NCBI GenBank assembly: GCA_001045525.1
Contig: LDWW01000005.1
Coordinates: 28,919 to 92,918 of the forward strand
Direction of reading: 5' to 3'
Source of the DNA: Chitinispirillum alkaliphilum
Lineage (GTDB): Bacteria; Fibrobacterota; Chitinivibrionia; Chitinivibrionales; Chitinispirillaceae
Length of the DNA: 64,000 nt
In this document: one piece after another, positions 8,669-18,255 of the stretch
Numbering within the stretch: position 1 is the stretch's first letter
Layout: each line of letters begins with the position of its first letter
Notes under the pieces: model-generated
What the model was told of the DNA's origin: nothing
Database searches by the model: none
The model's input: only the letters and a program-made list of their open reading frames with translations
Program-made: the position numbers and the translations under genes

Positions 8669-9520
8669 TTACCAGATTACCTGTTTTTCCAATTCTGTAT
8701 CAACAGCACCTTCCGACAAGTCAAAAAAGTCGGTTCTTTCTTTTCTCGATGCAGTGATCAGCTCCAATTGTAACCCATTTTCCGATAAAACCTGATTCAC
8801 CTGTTCTTTAGCTAAATCAGGTGAATTATGGTCCTCACTCAAATGGCACAATATAACCCTGGAAGGAGGAGAAGAAGAACCAAGCAAAGTAGCAATAGCC
8901 TTACCCGATTCATGATTTGAAAGGTGCCCTTTTCCGCCGGTTACCCGTCTTTTGTGGAGATATGTTCTGGACTGATTTTTCCACAGCAGTTCCGGATCAT
9001 GGTTCGCCTCAAAACAAAGAACCGAAACACCACTGAGCGCCTCTATCAGTTCCTCAGAGACACTGCCAATGTCTGCTGCGTATCCAACTGCACCGTTACC
9101 TTGTCCGTCTGCGTAGAATCTGAAACCACTCGTTACACCATCTGCATCGTGTATTACTCCAAACGGTTGGAAACATATATCACCAACCCTGAACATCTCT
9201 TTATCAAAACATAACAGGTCAACTCCGCAACGACACTTTCCCGTAAAACGGGAAGAGAAAAAAGGAGCATTCTCATTGTGTATCCAAAGCGAGACAGAAA
9301 AAGTTCTGCAAAAACTCAAAGTAGATTTGTTTAGGTGATCAGAATGTAGATGAGTGCAGACTACAGCATCTATACTCTCCGGGTCCACACCGATCTCATC
9401 CAGCAAACCTACAATTTTCTTGCGACTCGGCAAGCCCGCATCTAGCAACACCCGTGTGTTTTTGTTTTCAATGTATGTACAATTACCACTTGATCCGCTT
9501 CGCAGCACAGAAAATTTCAC
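8669..9520 (-). CDS. MBL-fold metallo-hydrolase, YycJ/WalJ-like
   Basis: A 283-residue protein with the family opening FSVLRSGSSGNCTYIE, the metal-binding THLHSDH motif and a later ILCHLSEDHNS segment. YycJ/WalJ proteins are single-domain cytoplasmic metallo-beta-lactamase-fold enzymes, probably nucleases linked to mismatch repair or cell-wall control in Firmicutes. The role here is inferred from family only. The last 35 residues are less conserved. It converges tail to tail with the HAD gene. Confidence 0.88.
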   Translation of the reverse strand: MKFSVLRSGSSGNCTYIENKNTRVLLDAGLPSRKKIVGLLDEIGVDPESIDAVVCTHLHSDHLNKSTLSFCRTFSVSLWIHNENAPFFSSRFTGKCRCGVDLLCFDKEMFRVGDICFQPFGVIHDADGVTSGFRFYADGQGNGAVGYAADIGSVSEELIEALSGVSVLCFEANHDPELLWKNQSRTYLHKRRVTGGKGHLSNHESGKAIATLLGSSSPPSRVILCHLSEDHNSPDLAKEQVNQVLSENGLQLELITASRKERTDFFDLSEGAVDTELEKQVIW

Positions 9521-9608
9521 AACTGTAATCCCTGACTCTGGTGAAAGATATTTATATCGGGTAAAAAGTCAATGACCACTCACCAGGTCAAAAATAGATC
9601 ATGGGCAC

Positions 9609-11069
9609 TCAGGAATTCTTTAGTCTGTATAAAAGCGAATCCATATCGACTGTTGCTATTCCTGTTGCATAATCACTCATGGCATAAGGCAGAATGAGTC
9701 TGTCCAAATGGATTAATGCGCCACAGGTATATACCACGTTGGGCACATACCCTTCACGCTCATTTTCATTTGGAACCAGTAAGGGCTCCGATAGCCTGCC
9801 GACCACCTGTCGAGGATTTTCAAGATCGAGAAGAATGGCCCCGATACTGTACTTTCTCATTGGTCCAACTCCGTGAGTCAATACAAGCCACCCCTCCGGT
9901 GTTTCTATGGGTGGACCACAGTTACCCACCTGAACAAATTCCCAGGGAAAGGTCGGTTTCAGCAGAGGGAGCATTTCATGCCAGAAATGGATATTGTCGG
10001 AATACATTATATAGAGATTTTCATTATCCTGGCGGGAGAGCATTGCGTATTTTCCGTTGATTTTTTTCGGAAAGAGAGCCATTCCCTTATTCTGCGCAGC
10101 GGTTCCATTAAGGGTTATAATCCTGAAAGTGAGAAAGTCCCTTGTAACCATAAGCTGAGGCAGAATCTTGTTTCCATCATAGGCTGTGTAGGTGGCATAG
10201 TAAGTTTTGTTCCCTGACTCATCTTCAAACCGAACGAAACGGGCATCCTCGATTCCGTTCTGTTCACTTGGGCCTGTGGGGAAAATTATTCTCTGAGAGA
10301 TTTTATGTTCACCCGGAAACCTGACCTCATAGTTTGATCGTGCAAGCCAGATCATACCCTCTTTAGTTAAATCTTGTGTTTGTGAGCGGTTACCGCCCCT
10401 GCTCACAAGGCTGTCAATCACAGCGGAAAGCTCATTTAAGGTAAATTTATCGTGGAGTTTTTGAAGCACTTCTTCAGAAAAGTGATTGTGCAGTCCCATT
10501 TCGATCAGTTTTTGAAGGAAAGTACTTTTATCATAAGATGAATTGGCGATAGGTTCCGGAGGTGCCACAAATCGCATCGCCTCATCAAAGACAATGTTAT
10601 ACTCCTTGTCTATGACCCCTGAGCGAAAAGAGATAGAGGATATATGCCCTTCTCCGGTGGCCCGCAGACTCATGATAAATCTCATTGATCCGTCCTTTAG
10701 ATCTGATTGATTTGGATCGGGAACAATGGAGGGATTAAACAGAGCCGCACACTCCAGTGAGTACTCGCTTGTGAATAGGGAACCTATCAGTAAGCGTCTC
10801 TCTCTTGAGGGTTCAAGGTCACTGAACATATACTCTTTAACTATCTGGAAATGCCGTTCGAAAATAGTTTTTATATCGAAATGCCTTCCGGCAAATTCAG
10901 AAAGTACCCCGCTGAGCCACTTTTTAACAGCTTCATCCGGCAATGCCATTACTCTTGAGATGATTTTCATTCTTCTTGTTTCATCCCTTGGAATAAAGGG
11001 TCTTATCAGGACACGTGAGGGGTCAGGAGTGATTTTTACATCTGTGCGAAAAACCTCTACTGTTTTCAT
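9609..11069 (-). CDS. Glycoside hydrolase family 130 protein (beta-mannoside phosphorylase-like)
   Basis: A 486-residue protein whose C-terminal two thirds form the five-bladed propeller of the GH130 / glycosidase-related family, with GIEDARFVRFEDESG, the 'YYATYTAYDG' strand and 'GNCGPPIETPEGWLVLTHGVG'. GH130 enzymes mostly phosphorolyse beta-mannosides such as Man-GlcNAc or mannobiose. The N-terminal 150-residue extension puts it in the longer subgroup. GGGAGAG precedes ATG 11069, and the gene starts 13 bp after the GT4 fusion gene. The pair probably makes and recycles a mannose-containing glycan or glycoside, but specificity cannot be read here. Confidence 0.88.
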   Translation of the reverse strand: MKTVEVFRTDVKITPDPSRVLIRPFIPRDETRRMKIISRVMALPDEAVKKWLSGVLSEFAGRHFDIKTIFERHFQIVKEYMFSDLEPSRERRLLIGSLFTSEYSLECAALFNPSIVPDPNQSDLKDGSMRFIMSLRATGEGHISSISFRSGVIDKEYNIVFDEAMRFVAPPEPIANSSYDKSTFLQKLIEMGLHNHFSEEVLQKLHDKFTLNELSAVIDSLVSRGGNRSQTQDLTKEGMIWLARSNYEVRFPGEHKISQRIIFPTGPSEQNGIEDARFVRFEDESGNKTYYATYTAYDGNKILPQLMVTRDFLTFRIITLNGTAAQNKGMALFPKKINGKYAMLSRQDNENLYIMYSDNIHFWHEMLPLLKPTFPWEFVQVGNCGPPIETPEGWLVLTHGVGPMRKYSIGAILLDLENPRQVVGRLSEPLLVPNENEREGYVPNVVYTCGALIHLDRLILPYAMSDYATGIATVDMDSLLYRLKNS

Positions 11070-11082
11070 ATCTCTCCCTTAA

Positions 11083-13362
11083 TCAGGCTTTGATTGGTCC
11101 TCTGAAACTTGCTATTGTATTTTCCATTTCCTGCATTTCCACCAGGGACAGATAGAATGAAAGGCTTGCTTCTGCACCCTGGTTTTCGTTTACTCTGTCA
11201 ATATGGAGGGCATCTCTGCACCCTCCGGTCTTCGGATCGTATAGTGACAAACCAACTTCATTGCGCCCCAGAAACCACTCGAAAGCTTTTCGGGCTTCCG
11301 TAAACCATGTTGTATCCTGGGTGATTCTGCAGGCTTCAAGACATGCTGAAATCATTGCATTTGCTTCAATCGGTTTTTGATCGAAATCTGAGTTCTCAGG
11401 ATTTGGAGTGCCCTGCATCTGATCAAAGGGATGAAAGCAGTTTTTGATTGAAGACTGTACTTTCGCAAGCCACTTCAGTGATTCAAGTCCTGCATTCAGC
11501 ATTTCTGAGTTTCCTAACCAGTGTCCACTTAAAATCAGTGCGTGGGAGAGTCTGGCACTGCAGGAAGAGAGATGTGGTTCAAACCAGGATCTCTGCGAGG
11601 TACTCCCTTTTTGGTAGAGCTTATAAAGAGAACCTGCAATCAGTTCACGACCGTAGTTTACAAACCTGTCACCGTCAAATCTTCTGAAATATTCATGAAT
11701 TCCGATCAGTGTGAATGCCCACGCTAAAGGTGAATCGAATTCATAAGCTGCAGGCAGAGCTTTTTCGAAAAGCTGTCCTGCAAGATTTTGAAACCCCTCC
11801 TGGCGGGATCTTCCAATGCATGTGCCCAAGGCCCAAAGAGCCCTTGAATGTGTTTCCTGTGACCCACATGGGCTGTCCCATATGCGGGCGTAACTTAAGT
11901 GATTTCTGAATCTTTTGTTCCTGTTGTTAAATGAATAATTCAGAAAAGAGAGGTAGTTTGACGACAGATCGGTCAATCTGGCCGATGGGGTTTCACCCGC
12001 CTCCTGCAGAATAAGAGTAAGGATGAGTGCACGGGCGTTATCATCCGTACTGTATCCCAGAGAAAAATCGGGTACTGTATGAACCGCATGTCTGAAAATA
12101 CCGGTAAAATCGGACATCCTGAAAAGGTGGTCGAGTTTTATTTTTGGCAGCTCTTTAGCTTTCTGCTCCAAAACTCTCCCTGAGGTTCGGAAGGGAGTTT
12201 TTGCTCTGCTCATACGCGCTTCTTCGAATGCTTTTCTGTAAAGATATGCTACATTACTCCACACCATTTCTCTGCTCAGAAGGTAGGCATTCTTTCTCAT
12301 TGTGTGCCGCTCGGTCTCATGCTCAATCAAATGGTTCACTGCGCGGCTTATTGCAGGGGGATCCCTGAAGGGGACAAGTACCCCTCTGTTTTGGTCCAGA
12401 AGTTCTGCGGCATGCCAATAGGGGGTAGAGATAACAGCTTTACCCGCCCCAAAGGAGTAGGATAGTGTCCCAGAAGTTATCTGCGCTTCCTTGAGATAGG
12501 GGGTAATGTATAAATCTGCAGCACCGATAAACTCCTTGAGCTCTTCGGTACTTACAAACCGATTGTAAAATATCACATTTTTCTCAATCCCCAGATCTTC
12601 TGCCAGATACTGAAGCTTCAGTCTGTATGCTTCCCCTTCCCTTCTCACCAAGGCCGGGTGGGTGGCACCCAAAACAATATAAACCACATTGGGATATTTT
12701 GCTACGATCTCCGGAAGTGCATGAAGCACATTTTCTATACCCTTATCGGGCGAGAGCAGCCCGAATGTAAGCAGCACCATGCGCCCCTCTACCCCAAACA
12801 GATCTTTGTAGAAGTTTGGGTCTACAAAGGGGACATCGATTATGCCGTGTGGGATCAGACACACTTTCGAAGGGTCGACATTGTATGTGTTGTGGAGAAT
12901 CTCAGAGGCTTTGTTGGTCATAACAATTAAACGATCTGAGAAGCTTATCAACTGCTCCATTACCCTCTGCTGCTGTTCATTTGGTTCTGAAAGCACAGTG
13001 TGAAGAGTTGTGACTATGGGCATTTTAAGTTGTCTCAGAAGTGTAAGGATGTATGATCCCGAACTCCCCCCGTAAATACCAAACTCATGTTGAATACAGG
13101 CCACATCTATATTGTTTACGTTCAAAAAATCTGCAGCTCTCTCATAAGAGCCAAGGTCATTTTCCTTTATTTCGAAACGAACAATTGAGGGATACTCATA
13201 TCCGTTCTCGATGTCGGTTACAGGAACAGAGAAACATTGGATTTCTGGAAATTGGGTTGAGATTGATTCACAGATACTTGAGGTAAATGTGGCGATTCCG
13301 CATTGACGGGGTAAATAATTTCCCAAAAATGCAACTTTGCTAATTGCGGATTGTGTATGCAT
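11083..13362 (-). CDS. Two-domain glycosyltransferase: GT4 N-terminus fused to an alpha-helical barrel-like C-terminus
   Basis: A 759-residue protein. Residues 1-390 are a GT-B glycosyltransferase of family 4 ('YLPRQCGIATFT', 'HEFGIYGGSSGSYIL', 'TFGLLSPDKGIENVL', 'AADLYITPYL'). Residues 410-755 are a helix-rich domain with 'FSLGYSTDDNARALIL' and 'IEANAMISACLEACRIT', resembling (alpha/alpha)6 toroid glycosidase-like folds. GT4 enzymes with this extra domain are known next to GH130 genes, and that arrangement is seen here. The protein is likely cytoplasmic, with no signal or membrane segment. Whether the C-terminal domain is catalytic or only binds glycan is open. Confidence 0.85.
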   Translation of the reverse strand: MHTQSAISKVAFLGNYLPRQCGIATFTSSICESISTQFPEIQCFSVPVTDIENGYEYPSIVRFEIKENDLGSYERAADFLNVNNIDVACIQHEFGIYGGSSGSYILTLLRQLKMPIVTTLHTVLSEPNEQQQRVMEQLISFSDRLIVMTNKASEILHNTYNVDPSKVCLIPHGIIDVPFVDPNFYKDLFGVEGRMVLLTFGLLSPDKGIENVLHALPEIVAKYPNVVYIVLGATHPALVRREGEAYRLKLQYLAEDLGIEKNVIFYNRFVSTEELKEFIGAADLYITPYLKEAQITSGTLSYSFGAGKAVISTPYWHAAELLDQNRGVLVPFRDPPAISRAVNHLIEHETERHTMRKNAYLLSREMVWSNVAYLYRKAFEEARMSRAKTPFRTSGRVLEQKAKELPKIKLDHLFRMSDFTGIFRHAVHTVPDFSLGYSTDDNARALILTLILQEAGETPSARLTDLSSNYLSFLNYSFNNRNKRFRNHLSYARIWDSPCGSQETHSRALWALGTCIGRSRQEGFQNLAGQLFEKALPAAYEFDSPLAWAFTLIGIHEYFRRFDGDRFVNYGRELIAGSLYKLYQKGSTSQRSWFEPHLSSCSARLSHALILSGHWLGNSEMLNAGLESLKWLAKVQSSIKNCFHPFDQMQGTPNPENSDFDQKPIEANAMISACLEACRITQDTTWFTEARKAFEWFLGRNEVGLSLYDPKTGGCRDALHIDRVNENQGAEASLSFYLSLVEMQEMENTIASFRGPIKA

Positions 13363-13587
13363 CTGCCTTTTAAGCCTTTCGCTATAGTATAGAAACCCTG
13401 CAGTTTTGAAGACTCAATGAGTATAGCAATATCTGTGCCCGTAAAAAATTCACTAAAACAGAAGGTTTTTATTGCTGCGGGGGAGAAGAAATTATTTTTT
13501 TGGGAATTTTGAGGGAAATAAATATCTATTTTTAATAAACGAACTCGTTAAAGGAAACATCTTAACCTCATCAGGATAGAAGAACTT

Positions 13588-13917
13588 ATGAACATGAACA
13601 GCGATCATGACAGATATGTAGCAAAAAACCGCTCTCTTGCTTCTGCTGAGGAAATCAGCCGCAAAGATGGGGCTATGGAGAAAAAAGGTTTTTCTCACCT
13701 TAACAGACAAAAGGAAAGCTCCTGCTTTAATTGCAAAATGAAAAAGAATTGCAGTGAGTTTAAGGCTAAAAGTACCGGGCGCTCCAGTGGTGTCGTATCC
13801 TTTGGAGGAGAACAGAACTTTATCTGTGACAGATATGCACCGGCTCAAACAGAAAAGAAATCATTCACCAATAAACAAATAAAATCTCTTCTTAAGAACG
13901 CAAAAAAGGGATTATAG
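13588..13917 (+). CDS. Small Cys-motif protein, unknown function
   Basis: A 109-residue basic protein. A central SCFNCKMKKNC motif followed about 30 residues later by FICDRY gives four Cys that could bind one zinc or an iron-sulfur cluster. 'GVVSFGGEQ' between them looks conserved. The ends are Lys-rich and probably disordered. It stands alone on the plus strand, divergent from the GT4-fusion/GH130 operon and tail to tail with a glycosyltransferase gene. The ribosome site is weak. It could be a nucleic-acid-binding or metal-binding regulator, but no family was recognised. Confidence 0.65.
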   Translation: MNMNSDHDRYVAKNRSLASAEEISRKDGAMEKKGFSHLNRQKESSCFNCKMKKNCSEFKAKSTGRSSGVVSFGGEQNFICDRYAPAQTEKKSFTNKQIKSLLKNAKKGL

Positions 13918-13919
13918 GT

Positions 13920-15107
13920 TTAATGTTTTGAGGGGGAAGCGTCGAAACCGTTTCCCTGTGGTACGCTTCCGATTATTGCGTCTTTGACTTTTTTGATCTG
14001 AATTTCACGATTGAAAAGTTTTCCAGCTCTTTTGCAGCCTGCTTTTCCCATACTGTTAAGCAGGTCTGAGGATTCAAGGAGTGTTTCCATTGCATTGCTC
14101 AACGCCATGATGTCACTCTGAGTTACCAGTAATCCGCTCACACCATGCTTTACAATTTCCGAAATCCCCCCACTGCAAAAGGCAATTACAGGCAGCCCCG
14201 CACCCTGTGCTTCGGCAACAGAACGACCAAAGGGTTCGTCTGCAGAAGCAGTACAGAAGACTGCATTTCTGGGGATTTTTTTCCAGGGATCTTCTGTATG
14301 GGGTCTCAAAAATGCGGAGTCGGTAAGCCCTTTTTCTTTTATTTCCGCTGACAGTTTTTCCCGGTAGGCATCATCTCCATAAAATGATGACCCTATCAGA
14401 GTCAGGGTGGTTTTCCTTGAGGTCCTTTTCTTTAGCATACTGAATGCTTCGATGAGATGATGACACCCTTTCCATGGAACGATTCTGCCCACATACACAA
14501 ATGATACAGCTCCAGAATAAGCCCCCCGTTTAGCAGGGCCTCTAATTGTGACCCCGTTGTGTATGATTCTGGTTTTAGGCCGTAATCGCTGAGGTAAGGA
14601 GTCTTTTACTGCTGAAGAGATCGCAATCACCTCAACAGACCCGCACAGTAGCAGATTGTAAACCCATCTGGAGAAACTTTTATCCGGAAAAATCTCCCTT
14701 ATATGAAATACCGCTCTTCCTCTGAACCCATACAATCTTAATAATAACAATAACACATGAGACTTAGGCACATTTGCATGTATACAGGATGGTGCCAATG
14801 TTTTAACAAGTGAACGCACCCTGAAAGAAAAAAGAATAAATTGAAAAAGTGCGGGTGCATTACGGATAAGAGATTTGAAGAGCGAATCCCTCTTTATGGA
14901 CGATAGTTTTTCAGTGCAGGGTACTATATGGCAATGAACACCCATTTCAGAAGATTTACTCTGGAGGAATCCGTTTTCTGTTGTAATAAGATGGGTTTGA
15001 TAATCCTTGACTGTTTCTTTTAGTATGTCAATCAGAGAATATTCGGCTCCGCCCGGATATTTTCCCCAGTGGTTAAGAAACAGAATTTTACTCTTTTTAC
15101 CACACAT
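13920..15107 (-). CDS. Glycosyltransferase family 4
   Basis: About 395 residues from ATG 15107 (TTAGAGAA upstream); ATG 15143 would add 12 residues inside the preceding gene. The N-terminal Rossmann domain opens with KILFLNHWGKYPGGAEYSL. The C-terminal nucleotide-sugar-binding domain carries YVGRIVPWKGCHHLIEAF and an EX7E-like segment 'ADEPFGRSVAEAQGAGLPVIA'. It probably adds one sugar to the exopolysaccharide repeat unit on the cytoplasmic side. It overlaps the end of the upstream GT4 gene by 11 nt and is the last gene of the leftward EPS locus. Confidence 0.9.
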   Translation of the reverse strand: MCGKKSKILFLNHWGKYPGGAEYSLIDILKETVKDYQTHLITTENGFLQSKSSEMGVHCHIVPCTEKLSSIKRDSLFKSLIRNAPALFQFILFSFRVRSLVKTLAPSCIHANVPKSHVLLLLLRLYGFRGRAVFHIREIFPDKSFSRWVYNLLLCGSVEVIAISSAVKDSLPQRLRPKTRIIHNGVTIRGPAKRGAYSGAVSFVYVGRIVPWKGCHHLIEAFSMLKKRTSRKTTLTLIGSSFYGDDAYREKLSAEIKEKGLTDSAFLRPHTEDPWKKIPRNAVFCTASADEPFGRSVAEAQGAGLPVIAFCSGGISEIVKHGVSGLLVTQSDIMALSNAMETLLESSDLLNSMGKAGCKRAGKLFNREIQIKKVKDAIIGSVPQGNGFDASPSKH

Positions 15108-16158
15108 AAAGTTCTCTAAGTCGGTTCTGAGCTTTTTCAACATATCCCAAACGCATCTCTTTGTCTCTGGCCATAATGTCTATTGCATCTTTGAGTTTCT
15201 GGGGATTATGTGGCTCCACCAGCATACCGCACTCGCCATTATCAAGAACATCCGGAATGCCTCCTGCCCTGCTTGCAATAATCGGAATGCGGTGTGCCAT
15301 AGCTTCAAGCAGCACAATCCCAAAGCCCTCAGTGCCCTCTCTGCACTCCCTGGAATAAAGCACAAAAAGATCGGCAAGACTGTACTGCTCAGAGAGTTCT
15401 GAATCCGTTAACCCTTCCAGTATTTCAACTCTGCTACCCACTCCCAACACGCATGAAAGCCTGAGAAGCCTGTTTTTCTCCTGTCCGGTTCCCGCAATTA
15501 CGAGAGTCCAGTCAAAATATTTGTCAACAGACGACAGTGCTTTAAGAAGTAAATCGTGCCCTTTATGATAAACCAGTCGCCCTACCGTTAAAATTCTCAA
15601 TTTTTTGGATATGTCAACCTTTTCCTTTACAACCCCGGGAAGTTGGATTTTCGGTGTAACCACTCTGACTTCTCCATCATATCCACACTCCCTTAAGAGC
15701 TGTTGGGTATAACTGCCAAGAACAAACACTACCTGAGCTTTTTTCAAAACTTTGATAAGAAAAAGGGATCGAATGTTTTTTTTTCGGAGTGCAATAAGCT
15801 CTGTTCCGTATGAATAAACAGAATAATTTACATCGAAAAAAAAGGAGAGCAGATAGGGGGCAACCGCTGCATAAACATTTCCACACTCGATATTTATTTT
15901 TTTGTCCCTTTTTGATCTAAGTGTGAGAAACAATGGAGTAAGCATTGATATCAGGGATAGTTTTTTGTTCCATTTCGAAAGAAATGTAGAAAAATAGCGT
16001 ATGGGGCAGGGAAAATTTTGCTCAGTTTGATCCACTTTTCCTGCAGCTCCAACGAAAACCATATCTGATGAAGAAAAGGTATGACGAACTATTTCACCCA
16101 GATAGTTTTGAATCCCCCCTCTTTCAGGAGCGAAATCAAGCGTTACCATGATTTTCAT
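15097..16158 (-). CDS. Glycosyltransferase family 4
   Basis: A 353-residue GT-B enzyme with an N-terminal 'DFAPERGGIQNYLGEIV' loop, 'TVGRLVYHKGHDLLLKAL' at the start of the donor domain and 'REGTEGFGIVLLEAMAHRIPIIA' holding the two conserved Glu residues. It overlaps the O-antigen ligase-like gene upstream by 23 nt and the next GT4 gene by 11 nt, showing tight translational coupling in the EPS operon. Donor and acceptor are not predictable from sequence. Confidence 0.92.
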   Translation of the reverse strand: MKIMVTLDFAPERGGIQNYLGEIVRHTFSSSDMVFVGAAGKVDQTEQNFPCPIRYFSTFLSKWNKKLSLISMLTPLFLTLRSKRDKKINIECGNVYAAVAPYLLSFFFDVNYSVYSYGTELIALRKKNIRSLFLIKVLKKAQVVFVLGSYTQQLLRECGYDGEVRVVTPKIQLPGVVKEKVDISKKLRILTVGRLVYHKGHDLLLKALSSVDKYFDWTLVIAGTGQEKNRLLRLSCVLGVGSRVEILEGLTDSELSEQYSLADLFVLYSRECREGTEGFGIVLLEAMAHRIPIIASRAGGIPDVLDNGECGMLVEPHNPQKLKDAIDIMARDKEMRLGYVEKAQNRLRELYVW

Positions 16159-17623
16159 CAGAACCCATTGCCTTATCTGTGTTTACATTCCGGGAGAAGT
16201 ACAAGCTGACAAGCACTCCGTTCCAAAACCAAAAGTAGCTATCTCCTGGAAAGGAATGGATATGTGTGCCGGTGAAGTTAATAATTGCAAATGTGATATT
16301 AAATACAGTTATACCTTTGGCCAGAACAATCACTGATCTGTCTTTTGAAGAATCTATCAGTCGTATTCCGTAGATTATAAAAGCCGCTATAAGTGAAATG
16401 ATGAACAGTAACCCCGGATATCCAAACTGAGCCAAATAATCAAAATATATGGAATCAGAACTGAATGTACCAGTTCCTCTGCCCAGAATGGCATAAAGGG
16501 GGTTCAAAGAGCTTGCAAAAACGTACCTCCACAGTGCAAGTCTTGAGACCATTGAGTACTCGACAAAAGGATTAACCAAAGCCCCGATTCTGTCAGTTAC
16601 AAGCATAGATATATAATCTCTTTCCTGCATTCTGCTATAAACAACCGGAGCAGATCTCAGAAACGGGTTTTCCTCAAACCCCAATTGAATAAACTGAGCT
16701 CCAAAATACGCCAGAATCATCACCACCAAAACAGCCAATCTGCGTTTATTCCCTTTTACTGCCAAAATAGTGAACCAAACCAATAGTGATATTACCATGC
16801 CTGCCCAATTGGAGCGAACAGAAGTGATAAGTATGCCATAAAAAAACAGCGGAATGAAAAGGAGGAAAAATTTCCCTTTTGCGGAATTACTCCAGGAGTA
16901 GAGAATCAACACAGCAATAATCCCAAGCTGAAGATAATCAGCGAAAGCAGCCGGTGATTGAAATGTTGAAAAGGGGCGTGCCATCCCTTCAATGAATAAT
17001 GAGGTAAAGGAGATGGATGAAAACCAGATCCGTTCAGCTTCCGAATACCCCCAAAATAATTGGTTTATTCCATACATAGCTGTGATAAAAGCGATCAGAA
17101 ATGTTATCAGCCATAATTTTTTAAGCATTTTGAAATCTTTAGAAAAGGTAATCCCTATGAAAAACATCAGTACCTGAGGAGCATAGAATCTTAGATTCAG
17201 CACTCCTTCCCGCAATTGGTTGGAGTTGAAAACAAAGGTTCTGAAGATAACATAGATGAAGTAGCAGAGAACTACGGTTGTAAAGACACGGAGACCGTTG
17301 TTATCCTCGGAATATTTTCGAAATACAAACAGAAGTCCAGTTGTAATAAAGATGGTTAAAATATCACCCAGAATAATAAGCGGGTCTGCATCAGGCCTTA
17401 AATAAACAAGGTAGTACAATCTTCTGAAAAAGGGAACAAATGGCATTAAAAAAAAAATTATATATACCCCACACTTTGGATACCTGAAAACGGGGTAAAA
17501 CAGGAGCAACGAGATGAGCGCAACTAATTCAAGCTGAGCAGGAAGTGAAACAATGTTAAAGGCAATAATTTGCCCGACAATAACAGCAATTATGCAATAA
17601 ACGGGAGTAATGCATCTCTTCAT
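16136..17623 (-). CDS. O-antigen ligase / polymerase-like membrane protein (Wzy_C family)
   Basis: A 495-residue polytopic membrane protein with about 12 hydrophobic segments and a long periplasmic loop (about residues 320-390, with 'RLALWRYVFASSLNPLYAILGRGTG'). This layout is typical of O-antigen ligases and Wzy-like polymerases. In this setting it probably polymerises or ligates EPS repeat units. It overlaps the following GT4 gene. Ligase versus polymerase cannot be decided from the sequence. Confidence 0.85.
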   Translation of the reverse strand: MKRCITPVYCIIAVIVGQIIAFNIVSLPAQLELVALISLLLFYPVFRYPKCGVYIIFFLMPFVPFFRRLYYLVYLRPDADPLIILGDILTIFITTGLLFVFRKYSEDNNGLRVFTTVVLCYFIYVIFRTFVFNSNQLREGVLNLRFYAPQVLMFFIGITFSKDFKMLKKLWLITFLIAFITAMYGINQLFWGYSEAERIWFSSISFTSLFIEGMARPFSTFQSPAAFADYLQLGIIAVLILYSWSNSAKGKFFLLFIPLFFYGILITSVRSNWAGMVISLLVWFTILAVKGNKRRLAVLVVMILAYFGAQFIQLGFEENPFLRSAPVVYSRMQERDYISMLVTDRIGALVNPFVEYSMVSRLALWRYVFASSLNPLYAILGRGTGTFSSDSIYFDYLAQFGYPGLLFIISLIAAFIIYGIRLIDSSKDRSVIVLAKGITVFNITFAIINFTGTHIHSFPGDSYFWFWNGVLVSLYFSRNVNTDKAMGSDENHGNA

Positions 17624-17682
17624 ACCAGGCCCAACCCGTTAACCCTTTGCAAAAGAATGGCGCTTTTAACCACACCCATTTA

Positions 17683-18156
17683 CTATCTCTTGGGTTCAGG
17701 TGTTTTCAGGGAGATTTCCATAGCGAAATCACCAAGACCGGAATCGAATGGAACCACCAGAGTCGGTACTCCCCTTCCGGAGGCAATCCTGTGGTCTTTA
17801 CCGAAGATTACTTTGGGCAGGGAAATGGAGAGGTTATACGAAGTTAAGTGCTGTTTTGCATTTCCCGCGACAATATTGACAAGTTCCCCAACACCATCGG
17901 CAATATCAGGACCGACAATTTTAATTTCCATACCAAGCAAAGCGGAAATAACTTTCAGAGCAACAATTTTTGGAAAACTAAGACAAATTGACCCCTGAGC
18001 TTCACCGGACAGACCTATGATTCCGGAGACATCGTATGTATAGGATGCCTCATTTTTTTTTATTGCCAGCTTACCCGGTTTTATGTCGGTGTTAAGCATT
18101 TTTCCGAAAGTTTCTATAGTAGAGATAACAAAAGGATTAACATATGAAACATCCAT
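17683..18156 (-). CDS. CheX-like phosphatase / CheC-CheX family protein
   Basis: A 157-residue protein matching the CheX fold: 'MDVSYVNPFVISTIETFGKML' at the start and a helix with the E-x2-N signature (GELVNIVAGNAKQ) that in CheC/CheX/FliY attacks phospho-CheY. It has the single active helix expected of CheX. It lies inside the EPS locus between rfbB (99 bp gap) and the ligase-like gene, far from any chemotaxis gene in this window. It may dephosphorylate a response regulator that controls EPS or motility. This is inferred from context. Confidence 0.85.
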   Translation of the reverse strand: MDVSYVNPFVISTIETFGKMLNTDIKPGKLAIKKNEASYTYDVSGIIGLSGEAQGSICLSFPKIVALKVISALLGMEIKIVGPDIADGVGELVNIVAGNAKQHLTSYNLSISLPKVIFGKDHRIASGRGVPTLVVPFDSGLGDFAMEISLKTPEPKR

Positions 18157-18255
18157 ACAACTCTCTCCGGATATAGTAAATTATTGCAGTATTTATCCTA
18201 ATATGTTACATTTTTTGGATAGATAATGCAAGGAAACAATGTCCAAACCTATAAA

